From: Tetrapyrgos nigripes
Taxonomy: Eukaryota; Basidiomycota; Agaricomycetes; Agaricales; Campanellaceae
Length of the DNA: 64,000 nt
Direction: 5' to 3'
Assembly: GCA_013368315.1 (NCBI GenBank)
Contig: JAACJM010000070.1
Coordinates: forward strand, 248,001-312,000
Part shown: positions 10,073 through 22,240 of the stretch, one piece after another
Layout of the letters: every line of letters begins with the position of its first letter
Position numbering within the stretch: position 1 is the first letter of the stretch
Notes under the pieces: generated by a model
What the model was told of the DNA's origin: nothing
Databases searched by the model: none
Seen by the model: the letters and a program-made list of their open reading frames with translations, nothing else
Made by a program: the position numbers and the translations under genes

Positions 10073-13000
10073 TTAAGTCTTTGTTGCCTCTGGGTGTTTC
10101 TTGTGGAATGCTGTGATTTTACATTTCGCATTTTTGAGATTCGCAACTGGCTCCCATGAGTTGTGACCGTCATCGTATCCTTTCCACTTGACAAGGTATT
10201 CCAGTCGCCTCCATCGTATCCTGCTATCCAGAAGGGTGTCCACTTCATACTCAGGCTCATCCTCCCCCTCGAGGTATACTGGCTCTGGTTCCTCAGGTAA
10301 AAGTCCGTTCACTGGATTACCCTTGTAGGGGTAGAGTTTGTCGACATGGAATACTGGGTGCAGGCGATTAAGAGTTTCAGGGAGGTCTAACCGATAGTCC
10401 AAATCTCCAATTTTCTCTACAATCTCGTATGGTCCCAGTTGCCGATCCCCCAACTTGTCACTTGAAAGCTTCAAGTCGATGTCTTCTGCACTCAGCCAGA
10501 CATGATCCCCGACCTTGAACTGATGTCCTTTCCGTTTCCCTCTTTCATATCCTTCCTTCATCCGGCGCTTAGCCAGGTGTAGTGCTGATCCTGCATCTCT
10601 TCAAACCTGTCTTAGGATTTCGAGACGGTCTTCTACGCTTGGGATGCCTGTGCGCTGGCCTACCGGTATGTTGAATAGAGGAAGGTAGCCATAAGTCACC
10701 TCAAAAGGTGCCATGCCATGTGCGGAGTGTGTGCGGGAGTTCAGAATGAACTCGGCCATAGGAAGGTGTTCCACCCAATCATCCTGTCTGTAGTTGGTGT
10801 AGAGGTGCAGATATTTCTCCACCTCCTGGTTGGCTCGTTCTGTCTGTCCATTCGTCTGGGGTCAGTAGCCTGAGGAAAGGCTTGACTTGATCCCGAGTCG
10901 GTCCAACAAAGAACGCATGGTTTGCGCTGCAAACTGTGGACCACGATCTGATACAAAGCGGAGTGGGAGGCCATGAAGGCGGAAGATTTCTCGGTAGTAT
11001 AGGTCGGCAACTTCAGTAGCAGTGATATTAGAGGTGCAGGGAAGGGTGTGGACTTGTTTTCCGTAGAGGTCAGTACAGACCAGGATTGCGTCATAGCCTT
11101 GCGAGGATGGTAGCTGTGTAATGAGGTCGACTCCAACTTCTTCCCAGAGTCCTAAGGGTACATCCAAAGGCTGGATTACTGCTCGTGGATGACGTTGCAG
11201 CTTCTTCCTGGCGCATTTATCACATCCCTCCACATACTTCTCCACAAAAGAGCGAATGGTGGGCCACCAGAAGTGCGAGGTTACCAAATCAAGTGTTCCA
11301 TGTAGTCCTGGATGTCCTGCTGATGGTTCGTCATGGCATTGTTCTACTATTGCCCTCCGCAGGTCTTCATTTGGGGGGACGTAGACTCGCCCCTTGTGAT
11401 ATACCAATCCATTATCCTCCTCCCATTTGGGTAAACCATTGGCCAGTCGTTGCAATCCTTCCTTCTTCAACTGCTCTAGTCCTTTTAACACCTCCACTTC
11501 TCTTCCCAGTGCCTGACGAATTCGTTCCTCTAGAGGGTTCGCCAGCGTAGTGGCGGTGAGCCTTACAAAGTGTTCTGGTTTGAGTACTGTGGTTTCCAGA
11601 TTGTCTTCCCGGTCCGTTACTTGGTGGGAGGAGAGGCGAGAGAGGGCATCTGCTTGGGTATTTGCTTTGCCTGGGCAATGGATTAGTCGAAAGTCAAAGC
11701 GTGATAGCCACAGGGCCCATCTTGCTTGTCGTCGACTAAGATCCTGTGCTGTTTGCCAGAACTCTAGATTGGAGTGATCTGTGATAATTTCAAAGGGCTG
11801 TGGTAGTCCTTCCAGATAACTCCAATCTTTCAGTGCCTCGATAATAGCCAGCATCTCTCGGTCGTAGATTTCGTAATTGCGTTCAGCTGACTGCATGGAT
11901 GTGGAACGGAATGCTACTGGGTGCCAAAGACCGTCTTCCAACATCTGCATTAGAGCTCCTCCTGTCGCGAAGCCCGAAGCGTCTACTTCGACTCGGGTAG
12001 GACAATCTGGTGACCAGAGTGTAAGAATGGGCGCAGACGTGAAGGCTGTTCGAAGGGAGTCAAAGGCTTCCTGTTGGTGAGTTCCCCAATTAAACGAGAT
12101 GTCTTTATGAGTGAGGTCGTTCAGAGGCCGAGCAGTTTTAGCAAAGTTCTCTATGAATCGTCCCTAGAAATTTGCAAAGCCCAAGAACACCCGAACATCG
12201 CGGACATTGCGGGGAACTGGCCAGTGCTGTACTGCTGCCACCTTCACTGGGTCCATGCGAACTTGCCCTTCTCGGATAATCAGCCCCAGATATTCTATCT
12301 CCTCTCGTTCAAACTCGCATTTCTCTGGCCTCAGATACAGATCATTCCTTTTCAACCTGGCTAGCACTTCCCGAACCACTCCTCAGTGTTCTTCCAGAGT
12401 CCCACTGAAGATCAGGATGTCATCCAGATAAACTGCTACCTTGCCTGCTGCGATCAAGTCTGAGAAGATGGAGTCCATGAGGCCCTGGAAAGTAGCTGGC
12501 GAGTTTGTCAATCCGAAGAACATGACAGTAGGTTCAAAGAGTCCTCGGTTGGTTGCAAATGCTGCCTTCCACTCGTCCCCCTGTTTGATCTGGACATTGT
12601 TGTAACCCCAACGTACGTCAAACTTGGTGAAGTATTTGGCACCTTGAAGGTGGCTGACTATGTTGGCAACAAGGGGAAGAGGGTAGCAGTTCTTAATAGT
12701 GTACTCGTTTAGGCATTGGTAATCCTGAACAAACCGAAGTTTCCCATCTTTCTTCTTCACAAAGAAGACTGGAGAGGACAGAGGGGATTTGGAGGGCCGG
12801 ATATATCCCTTGCAGACATTTTCGTCAAGGAATTGATTGAGTTCCTGCTGTTCATTGATGGACATCGGGTAAATCTTGGTTCGTAGGGTAGCGGTTTGTG
12901 TGCAGGAAGGCGTTCCGACTCAGCTTTGGAGAAGATCTGAGAATAATCCCGATATTGAGGAGGGACTATCTCCTCAAACGACTGTTTTGGTTTCATCCGG

Positions 13001-13785
13001 TTTGCCTCTTCAGCCAGCTGCTGTGAGTAAGTGAACCCTGCAGCACACCAGACTTCTTCTCCAGTGTCAGCAAGGATCCCTGCTTTCTTCCAGGAGCACC
13101 TCGTAGCCCGGTTAGTGCGAATGCGATATACTTGGGGTTCCTCTTCCTCCTCTTCTGCTGCCAGATCCAGGGGTTGGTCTATGGGTGCATGTGTTTCCTG
13201 AGGAATTGACTGGGTTGGTTCAGATTCTGCACCTTCCAGGACAACATTTCCCCTTGAGGTTGGTCCGAAATTGGTAGCAACGAACTGATCCTGATCGGGG
13301 ATCTCTTCCACTGATGGGGGCGGTGCTACAGGGATTTGCAGCCGGCCGCCTGTCCAGTCTATCTGTGGGTTCATCTTACACAGCCAGGGAAGACCCAGGA
13401 TGACGTCTTCTCCACCTAAGTCCGTAACCAGAAAATCTAGCCATGCCTCCTGTCCATCTGCTGTCATAGCTAGCTGACAGAACCGATCTATACGCCCTGC
13501 TCGGTTAAGGGTTCCATCAATGTTGTAGACATCTAGGGGTTTACAGAGGGGATAGGTTTGGATCTGGTGCCGCTTTACAAATGACTGTCCCAGGAACAGT
13601 CCTGTAGCTCCGCTGTCAACCATTGCCACTACCACTGCCTCATTTCGTCTTCCTCAGAGTTTCACACGTATACGGAAGTGAGAAGCACAAGATTCTATTT
13701 TGGGGATACTGGATATGGTACATGAGGGAATAGAATCGTACGAGGAACAAGAGAGCATATGGGTATTCAGGGGTGTTTGCGCCAT
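10073..13785 (-). pseudogene. pol: Pol polyprotein of retrotransposon 1 (PR-RT-RH-INT-chromodomain)
   Basis: From about 13785 (MAQTPLNTHML) the frame shows an aspartic protease (MVDSGATG near 13610 and ILGLPWL) and a reverse transcriptase (KKKDGKLRFVQDY, YLDD near 12425). Next come RNase H (RVEVDASG, EIITDHSNLEFW), the integrase zinc finger (HHCC, 11200-11340) and its catalytic core (GVDL, VSDRGPQF, NGQTER). A C-terminal chromodomain (YLVKWKGYDDGHNSWEP) ends at 10073. Stops interrupt it: TGA at 13654-13656, 12383-12385, 10862-10864 and 10601-10603, and a TAG after FANF near 12164. Most sit where Arg (CGA) would be expected. It would copy and integrate the element if intact. Confidence 0.9.
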
Positions 13786-13805
13786 GGCAGGAACAGACAC
13801 CCGTT

Positions 13806-15499
13806 TCAAAAACCCTGTTGGTTAGCGATGTTACGGAGTAAGGCAGTTTGATCAGCGATAGATTGTTGCGAGGCAGAGAGCATAGACAGCAATTCAGTGG
13901 ATGAGGAAGCGGCGACAGTAGCAGTGGGGGCAGCGGCAGGGGTAGGAGAGGGTGGATCATCAGGGAAAAGACTAAAGGTATCACTAATAGTGGCAGCCAC
14001 ACGTTGTCTACTTCGACCCCCTCCTCTGGGTCGACCCATGTATCGGTCCTGACAGACAGAAGAGCAATGACCCATCCTCTCACAGTAGTCACACTTGTCA
14101 TGTCCATGGTTCCCATCTCGTTTCATGTGATCCTTGGAACCGCAGCTGTAGCAGCACCCCTGCATCGCCTTCTGGTAGTCCACGAAGGTGCGTCTGTTAC
14201 CCTGGGGACACTCAGTACGGGAGGCATCAATGTCCATGGTGTTAGGGTCTTGCGCAGAGGGGAATCTGGAGAGGGATGGGGTAGGGCCAGTGACTGGTTT
14301 TCCTACAAACTCTGCTAGGGTCTGTTCCACATGAAGTGCTTGGTTGATCAGCTCGTCTAGGTTTTTAGGGGCCTCCTTCTGTCCTAGCTCCACATTTGCT
14401 AATGGGAACAACAGGTCCTTATGAAGGCGCTTTCGGAACTTGTACTGGAGGTCCTGATCCAAGAACCCAGTCTTCTCTGCCCACATCTTGAAAATCTGAG
14501 AGAACTCCGCGACTGTTTTATCTCCCTGTTTCAACGCCTCGAGCTTGTTCTTGGCCAACTGCTGCTCGTTTGCTACCCCGAACCGAACTTTTAGTGCGTG
14601 GGTGAAGTTGTCCCAGTTCCCTTCCCAGGGGAAGACTGCTCCAGCTTCATCTGCTCGGACTCTGCTGATATGACGAGCATACTCTGCGGCCCATTCTGCA
14701 GCAGGTCCTTCCATCATAAGGAGTGCTTCTGCAATGCACTTCCGTGGATCGAGTTTCCCACTGTCAAGTTTGAGCCGCTTTTGTTCTCCAGCCCAGAGAA
14801 TGAAGAGAGATAGGAACGAGTCGAGTTTGGCTGGTTCGCCTTGAATGGGGCTGGTTTGGCAGTTTTGTCTGAGGATTCGTGGGTAGGTCTATCGACCAGA
14901 TTGGTGATTGCCTGCTGCAGCTGGTTCTGGTTGTTGACCAGACCCTGGAGGAGGTTTTCAAGGGCAGCAGAGGACATGTCGATGTCAGTGATTGGGGAAG
15001 CAATGGGACTGAGTGGGGCTGGTGACACAGGAAGAGGGGATGGATTGGGTATGAGTGTAGGACTGGGACGGGCTGTTGGTATGGCAGAAGGTGGAGCAGA
15101 TAGCGGTAGTGGGGTGTGAGTGATGTCTGGTGATGGAACAGTGGAAGTACTAGAAACAGGACCAAAGAATGGCAGGTGGCTGAAGGCAAGGCATAGGAAA
15201 TGGGAGCAGAGTAGGGCTGGATTGCTGGGTAGGATTATACTGTGTTCTCCTTCCCAGGAGTAGTAGCGGACCTGGGGGATGGATTGATGAGCGTGGGGAC
15301 AAGGCTGTTGCTGGCATTTGTTGTAGAGTTCTTCTCCGTTTTCAAGGTAACTGTCGATATCAAAGCTGACGTGCTTCTGATCTGTTAAGTCAAGACCGTG
15401 TAGCCAATCTACACAGAGCAATGGCGTCAGAGGCGGTGGGGGAGATGCAGAGACAGATGAATCAGAGACTGAGGATGGTGTGACGTATCGTCCAGACAT
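13806..15499 (-). pseudogene. gag: Gag polyprotein of retrotransposon 1, frameshifted
   Basis: The start at 15499 (MSGRYVTPSS) leads through a Pro/Ser-rich region. Near 14840 the frame breaks: upstream reads KPAPFKAN, while the conserved continuation AKLDSFLSLFILWAG is in another frame, consistent with loss of one base. The capsid-like part follows (MMEGPAAEWAAEYA, VRFGVANEQQLAKNKL), then a nucleocapsid with two CCHC knuckles. The second, CDYCERMGHCSSVC, is perfect. The first, CYSCGSKDHMKRDG, has Gly where the last Cys should be. The stop is at 13806. Confidence 0.85.
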
Positions 15500-15567
15500 G
15501 GTGGCAGTAGTACCTGCAAGGGCGACCTATACAGAGGCCACCAGTGCAGTAAGGGATCTTGACCTAA

Positions 15568-15979
15568 TGTCACAAAGAGGCGAGCGCTTAGATAGCGATA
15601 ACGAGGAGCTACGGGCTCGACTCGACTAACAGACAGTAGTAAGTACTGGAACTACAGTGCCCATCAGTAAAGGTGAAAGAAGTAATGAAAAGGGGAATAC
15701 ACACCTGGTCCCAACGACGAAGAGGTCAAGATGGGGAACCAGGTGTCAGGGCGGGGTTTATATATGTAAAAGTAAAGCTGTAAAGAAAGCTGTAAAGGAA
15801 GCTGTAAAGGAAGCTGTAAAGGAAGCTGTAAAGGAAGCTGTCAAGAAGCTGTATCGAAGCTGTATCGGAGAAATGAAAGGTCCGGTGCGTAGCATGTGGA
15901 ACAAGAGTCAAATGGTGTAAAGGTCCGAGGATACGGAGATAAGAAGAAATAAATAGTACCAAATATAGACGTCATGACA
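15568..15979 (-). repeat. 5' LTR of retrotransposon 1
   Basis: This LTR is 412 bp, in the same orientation as the copy at 9590-10035. In element sense it begins TGTCATGACGTC and ends TTTGTGACA. It has more units of the 12-bp AAGCTGTAAAGR array than the 3' LTR. It keeps CG at three sites where the 3' LTR has TG (15602, 15612, 15866). Confidence 0.92.
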
Positions 15980-15984
15980 AAGAG

Positions 15985-16416
15985 CGCATCTTGGCACAGC
16001 AAGCATCTAGGCTGAACCCATAATGCTCGAGACTGCCCGAAACATAATCCGTGGCAGTTTCATGCAGGAGAGAAGGAGGAAGACATGAGAACTTAAAAGA
16101 ACTCTGACTTGGCATCTCCAAATGTATCTTTGTTTGGCTGCGGCGGTGAACGCGGCACTGGAATGTCTTAAATTATTCAACGCGTCACACGTCAACTCTT
16201 TCCTCACATTCCTCACATGCCTACAAAAATATAGTCTGCTACTGTGCAGCTATCATATTTCATGAATTGCTGTGCGCAATCACTCACCATACGCAGCTTG
16301 AATACGCTTTGAGTTGTATCTTCCCAACAGCTGATTGCTCAGGTATGTGTTTTGTTTTCATGCGTATCATTTCTCATAGTCATCTATAGAGCACCGAAGA
16401 TTTTTTTTTCCCGAAT
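15985..16416. other. Intergenic stretch, possible promoter of the next gene
   Basis: No gene is seen. The stretch separates the retrotransposon from the plus-strand gene starting near 16417. A T-run (16401-16409) lies just before the putative start. I could not place a TATA box with confidence. Confidence 0.35.
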
Positions 16417-18505
16417 ATGGCTAGTACTTCAGAGCCTGTGTATTCCTTGAAAGACATCAACAAAGATCCCAGTATGTTGACTGTGTTTGCGAAGCCTGGA
16501 AGTTGTGCATTTCACCATCATTTTTAGACCTGACTCCCTTACTGAACTTAGTGCAGCTCTCAAATCCTTCGACGGTTTATGTGGCAATCATGTTGGGGAG
16601 GTTTTGGTATCGACACCCAATATGCTGACCCTTTACCAGCCTCCTCTCAATCAATGTTCTGTCCGAATGAGCGTAGATGACCCTCTCTTCTTTCCTCAGC
16701 CATTCAATCGCTCAATAGCCCATCTTGCAGTCATCAGAACCCCTCAATCCTCACCAGATCACTCCTTCGCTGTTGCTTGGATGGTCCCCAATGAGTCTCA
16801 TTTTGACCTCTCGTCTCAGACATTTTGTACAGGATTTGGTTTCTTAAACCTGCATATTTGTCATAAGCTGGGTCGTTTGAGCAATACCGTCCACCAGTCA
16901 ATCCTGCATGGCCAAGAGGATGACACATACATTCGCTCAAGTCGTGAACATCTTCATCGTCTGATGGACCACCTGAACCTAACAGCGCCAATGGATGACG
17001 TCTTTCTTCAGTTCCAATGTGCCCAGCGCCATCTTCTTGAATTAGACGCTAGGATTTGGTGGATTACAACATATCAAGAGAGATATGGAGGAGCAGGCCA
17101 CTCAGCCATAGCAGACTACTCGTTGACAGGGGCCTTTACCAGTGATTTGGACGTCCTGGAGAGCCTTTTTCAGTGCAGAAAACCAGTTTACTTCGTTCAC
17201 ACTCTATCTCGTGCAGGCAACGCTCACATTGACAAGCTGCAACCTTTTCTCTCTGCTCATCATGATCAGAAGTTCCAGTTACCCAGCGTGTTTGAGGTTG
17301 ATTTGCCTGACAAGGTACCATCACACTGCATCATATTCACTGGCCTTGCACAAAATCCCAAGCAGTATTTAATGATGGTCAACTACATTATATCCCTCTT
17401 GGACTATCCCTCTCCCCTCGGAACCTCTCAACCATGCAGCTCAACATCCATCCAAAAGGCGAGCCTTACTTTCCAAAGCAACCTTCCCACCAGGAGCGCC
17501 CCTTCTGGCTCCCAATATGCTCCATGTAAGGTCATTCAATCAAGCTATGTCTTTTCACTATGACTCACATTTTCTCTAGATCCTAAAGGAGGGAAGGGCA
17601 AGAATCTCACAGACACTGGCTCCAACAGCACCTTCATTACTCCCTCCAGCCCACTCATGCCGCAATCTTTAGAAAACTGGAGAACAGCCCTAGAGAGTCT
17701 TGTGGGGCACAATCAGTCTCTTGCCGCTCCTGAGGGAGTAAATCAGGGTTTTGCTCTTCCACCTGCAGACTTGTCTGTCACAACCCATAACCAGTCGACT
17801 GCCACTACACTCTTCCGCAACTACCTAAAATTAAAGGACATCTTCATGTACCACCTCTCATACAGCCCAGATCACTACTTGAAGAAAAAATGGCGACAGC
17901 TGCTCACTATTGACGAGATGCAGGAGATGCGCTCAGATACACGAGCAGGGAAGAAGCAACTGGAAATGCAGACTCTCCTGAAGAGCATGCTGAGCAGCAA
18001 GAATACACTTCAATTTGATCAGCTATCGTCCGCTCCTGTGATTTGGCGTGATCAGACACTCGATGGTACCAAAGTTCCTCCAGCTCACATCGCCAAGGAG
18101 ATCATCTGGGAGCTGTATGAGCTCAATTTTCGACACGACCTTGTTATGTTGGATGCTCATCTTGACGAGAGTAATATGTCACTGCCGGAACATCACGCCC
18201 TTCTTGATCGGTGTTGGATTGGAGCACTGGAGTAGGTTGATTTCAGGAAAGCGCAGGATGGATTAGGCTCTACTGATACCAAAAGCAGGGCAAAGCTTTT
18301 GCAAGCTCTGCACACTCTCATGACTACTTGGCATGGCCCGAAGCATCCTGTGTTACTTTCTCGGTTTCCGGATGGCATTGGTAGCCACAATTTTGGTATA
18401 AGGCTTGATCAGGTTGAAACTGAGCTCGCATTTTACTATACCAATTCTTTCTTGGACATTTTCTATAGGGCTGCCTCCATACCTTACCAGTTGTCATCAT
18501 TGTAG
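16417..18505 (+). pseudogene. Uncharacterised agaricomycete protein, probably inactivated
   Basis: The first exon may be MASTSEPVYSLKDINKDP (16417 on), followed by an intron ending TTTTTAG near 16525. A long frame follows (LTELSAALKSFDGLCGN, NESHFDLSSQTFCTGFGF, HICHKLGRLSNTV). An intron at 17525-17579 (GTAAGG...CTCTAG) joins to PKGGKGKNLTDTGSN, ENWRTALESLVGHN and ELNFRHDLVMLDAHL. TAG at 18233-18235 interrupts WIGALE-stop-VDFRKAQDG, after which the text runs on to LLSRFPDGIGS and a stop at 18505. The first splice does not join the two frames cleanly. I recognise no domain. It is convergent with the gene at 18824-21221. Confidence 0.5.
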
Positions 18506-18823
18506 GTGTAGTCTACATTTTTTTGCTCACATACTGTATGTAATCTACTGATTTGTTTACTTGATGTGTTTATTCTGGTCCATCTCTTACAACCTGTGTA
18601 TAACCTCCTGATTTGTTTACTCAATGCTATTGTCTTTTTGCCTCCTCAACCCGTGGGCGTCAGTCTTGCATCAGCCCCTGTTGGCCCTAGATAAAACTCA
18701 AGTATAAAATCACACACGTCGCAGTTTTGGCATAACAAATTCATTCATTCAAATCTGAGAGTCTATATGGATGTGTAAGGTATTTATGTATTAAAGACAG
18801 AAGAGGTGCGAAGGGGCCAGAAT
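18506..18823. other. Convergent intergenic spacer
   Basis: This 318-bp spacer lies between the 3' ends of two convergent genes. It contains an imperfect repeat (CTGATTTGTTTACT at 18547 and 18608). I see no gene in it. Confidence 0.5.
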
Positions 18824-21221
18824 CTATAAGGACCAATCATGGGAAGATAGAAAACAGACCGCTATAAAACCCAAAAATACCAGTACAATGAGTACAATGA
18901 ATAAATACCCAAGAGAACCACAGATCAAGCTCCAGGAGTCCTTAGGAATAATGGGATTGTTACTATCGGGCAAAGGGGAATTGTCTGACTTGTCCTCCTC
19001 TTTTACATTTGGAGTGTCCCCATCAACAGCAGAGTCCAGGAAGACAGAGACAGTGGAACTGGAAGCAACGACAGTGTCTTCTAACTCGGTGCCATAGGAT
19101 TTGGAGTTAGGGAAGCTGTCACTGGCCACAGTGTCATCTTTCTCGGCATTGGAGGATGATTTGGAATTGGGAAAGGTGTCATTGGTGAGAAAGGTATTGT
19201 CATTATGGGAGGGAGAATCGTCTGGGGCAACATGGCGGGACCAGTCTACTATTTGGTCGCTTGCAAGAGAATAGCCATCAGTGAGAGCTATTTCATTTTG
19301 CTCATGATCAGCTTCGACAGAGTTGGCTTTCACAACATGGACATGATTGACTTTGACCGAATCGGCTGACTGACAAAGCAAGTCTGGAGTCAATGATATC
19401 AGACGAACTCAAAACTGATTTACCTGAAATGTTACCTGACTTCATCCAGGGCTTTTCAAGATCCCTATTTTTCAAATTCTCCAACACCCAGTCCAGTGTA
19501 GAATTTTCGTTTTGAGAATCTTGTATGTGTTTCCAAACATGGTCATTGAACCATTGGGAATGTACATACAGAGTGGAGACATAGTTGAAATACTCAACAG
19601 GATTAAGCAGAGTTTCCCACTCATGGACCTTCTGGATTGCAAACTGCAGGCTGCCATCGTCTTTCTATAGTATCCATCAGCGACTGGGTAAAAGATCTGG
19701 CATATATAGAGACTCACAAATTTAGTACAAGCCACAAAGAGCGCGGATTTGTGCATACTGGTAGCAAGACTGTAAAGCGGATACGGTATGTTGAGGCATG
19801 CATAGACAGCGGCACCACTGAGGAGATCGGAACAAACCTGGTTCTTAGCGACCCTAAATTGGGATACACAGAACTCCTGGGCCAGGACAGGAATGTCGAG
19901 TTCATACATGCCCAATGGCTTCGCAATTTGGGATACAACCGTAGTCCAGTTCAGAAGAGTCGTTATATAAACCAACTGTTCTGGTGTAAGCGCTGGGCCA
20001 AGGGGAAGACTGATTATGACATATTGATCAGCTCTGGAGTATTCGCTCAGCACAGGGTCCTTAGAGCTGTGAACTGGTCGAACAACACGCTCTTCAAATT
20101 GTTGAACTCTGGAATGTGTTAGTGGCAGGGTCATAATGTAGTGATGGAAACACTCACGGTAGTCCATGTGCACGTGTTCTCCAAATCTCTGCTAGGATGG
20201 AGTCCATAGGACGCCTGAACGGAGACTCTTGGGGTAGAAGGCCGGGTTGTTTGCAGGCCAGATACATGATTTCATCGTTTCTCAGCATGTAACTATGAGG
20301 CTCCACTTGTGCTCTTAACTTGTCAAGAGACTTCCACTCAAATGTTAACTTGGACAAGCCACTGAGATAACAATCTCATGAGATCTTCTCATCAGGAGAG
20401 GGCAAAGTGGGTTGCCCATCCCAGTGAAATGCGTTAAGTGATTCACAGCAGATGTGGAAGATGAAGGCTTTGACATGTTTTGGCGATGTTAAGTCATATT
20501 TGCCGTACGTGGTGAAGAATTTGGAAACTGCAGCACGATGGGCAAGCTGCCTGTCTGCATGTTCACGGACACAAAACCAACTGGATTGGGTATAAGCTTC
20601 AGTTATTTCTGCAACTTCTTTCTTCTCCTTTTCCAAGAACATGTCAAAGATCTTGTCCAAGCACTGGCTGCTCTCATCTTCAATTGTCTGAAGGAAAAAT
20701 TAGGTCAAGAAGATGAAAACATGCTTTGGAAACGCACCTTAAATGTAGGGAGAAGATTGTAGCTGCAGCATATTTGGTGTGACCTGTTGAAGGTCGGCCA
20801 ATCGAGCATGTCTAGAATAACCGAACTGGGTGTATGAGAGCTTAGGGCACTCTCTGTTCCATCTTCCGCTTCCACGTTGGTGAGATAAGTGCAGAACTGC
20901 TTCTCATTCCCCAACAATCTGGTGCATGCTAGTAAGCTTCAGCGTAAACGAGTCAATGAGACAGACGTACATTGATAAGGCAGATTCCGATGTTTCATTT
21001 CAGGATGCCGATGATCTCTTCAGCGATATGTCAGTACCTGACGTTTCAGCTGATGCCGATTCTGGTGTAAGTGTCAAGTTTTGGAGACTGCTGCTTATAC
21101 GGCACATGTCATTGTTGTTGTTGCTGTCCGTAGGGGTACCATTGCCCATTTTGGCACGTTTGGGAGACCGCTCTGTATGACTGCGAGATTGGTCTTTTCG
21201 GGGAGAAGATGAGGAAGGCAT
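18824..21221 (-). pseudogene. Uncharacterised membrane-anchored protein, one premature TGA
   Basis: The protein starts with a basic Ser-rich segment (MPSSSSPRKDQSRSHTE, SPKRAKMGNG), which may extend further 5'. Later exons give NEKQFCTYLTNVEAEDG, FDMFLEKEKKEVAEITEAY, SPKHVKAFIFHIC, LTFEWKSLDKLRAQVEPHS, SRVQQFEERVVRPVHSS and, after an intron (GTGAGT...ATACTATAG near 19680-19725), KVHEWETLLNPVEYFN and LDWVLENLKN. It ends in an acidic stretch and one strong transmembrane segment (SLGYLFIVLIVLVFLGFIA), stop at 18824. TGA at 20376-20378 interrupts DEKIS-stop-DCYLSGL, where Arg is the likely original. Otherwise splicing gives a coherent frame. I recognise no enzymatic domain. The C-terminal anchor suggests a membrane location. 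Confidence 0.5.
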
Positions 21222-22240
21222 GTGGGAGAGTTTGGTTACTGTTTGTGACCTAGTTTTACGGTGGGTCTGTTGGTCTTCCTTGGAAGGGGAAGGTCTCCGA
21301 GGTGAACCACTTTGCTGGGAAGTGGAAGATGCAGAGAAGAGGGGAACGTCTATGTAGACAGTTCACTTTGTAGGGGAATGACCTCGAGGGGAACAACTGT
21401 CCTTGGAAGATGAGCAACGTCACTTTGTAGGGGAGGGTGCAGGAGGTTCTGAGATGAGGGGTGTCTTGTCCTCAGAGCCAGAGGGGAAAATCCGTGTTTT
21501 GTGATCAGAGGAGTGCATCCTTTAACCAGTTGCTCAGAAGGTGGGTTGTTGAAGAGACGAACTCTACAACAAGATGGATAAGAGTTGTTGACAGACGAAC
21601 TGTACCATAAAGAGTCGTGCATTTGTCGTGCGTTTACAGGATTTCAATTAGCCAAGCGGCCCAATGCACCAAGAGTTTTTCCCACCAACAGTCAAAAACA
21701 CAATAGCCAAATGTTACGTCCCTTCACGTCCTTACTGTTCTTCACCCACCCCCATTCCGCCCCATTGTTGTACGTGCCACCAGGCATCTGAATCCGTTTC
21801 GGTGCTTTCTACAGGACAAATGTGTTTTGTTCTGGTGCAGCTAGAATGCAGTTCTACCTGCACTTCATGTCCTACAGTCTGGTCGACTCCGACTATTCCC
21901 CCAGATATAGTTCAGCTCATCTGGTCATATAAGTCGCTCTTCAGATGCTTGGAGAGCATTCATGAAGTACAAGGTATCTTCCACTCGAATCCTTACTCCT
22001 GGCACAGACTAATGGGATTATCTCCTTCCATGTTATTCCAACCACGGAAATGGGATCATCTCTCCTTCTAGGCTTCCAACCACGGAATACAAATGTATAC
22101 GCTTAGATGGGAAGAAGGATTCGGATGGGAAAACATAAATGGAGGGAGAACAAGAATTAGGGAGAACAAGGCTCCTGGTTTCCAAGGCAAACATGCCTAC
22201 AACTTTAGTGGTCTGATGCTTTTTATACCAATGATTCACA
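21222..22240. other. Mixed repeat debris
   Basis: At 21785-21850 a fragment resembles the dispersed repeats at 2220-2270 and 40460-40540 (ATCCGTTTCGGTGCT, TGTGTTTTGTTCTGGTGCAG). Around 22030-22090 a short direct repeat (TTCCAACCACGGAA) occurs twice. Between 21340 and 21430 the text TCACTTTGTAGGGGA is repeated. I see no coherent gene. Confidence 0.4.

Larger units (their letters stand above)
9585..15984 (-). mobile_element. Ty3/gypsy chromovirus LTR retrotransposon 1, complete but inactive
   Basis: Two LTRs (9590-10035 and 15568-15979, TG...CA ends) are flanked by the 5-bp target-site duplication AAGAG (9585-9589 and 15980-15984). The element reads on the minus strand: LTR, gag, protease, RT, RNase H, integrase, chromodomain, LTR. 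A purine-rich tract (AGGAGGGGGGTAA) touches the 3' LTR at 10036-10048. Domain order and the C-terminal chromodomain place it in the chromovirus clade. Gag has a one-base frameshift and pol has several stops, so it cannot be autonomous now. Confidence 0.92.
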
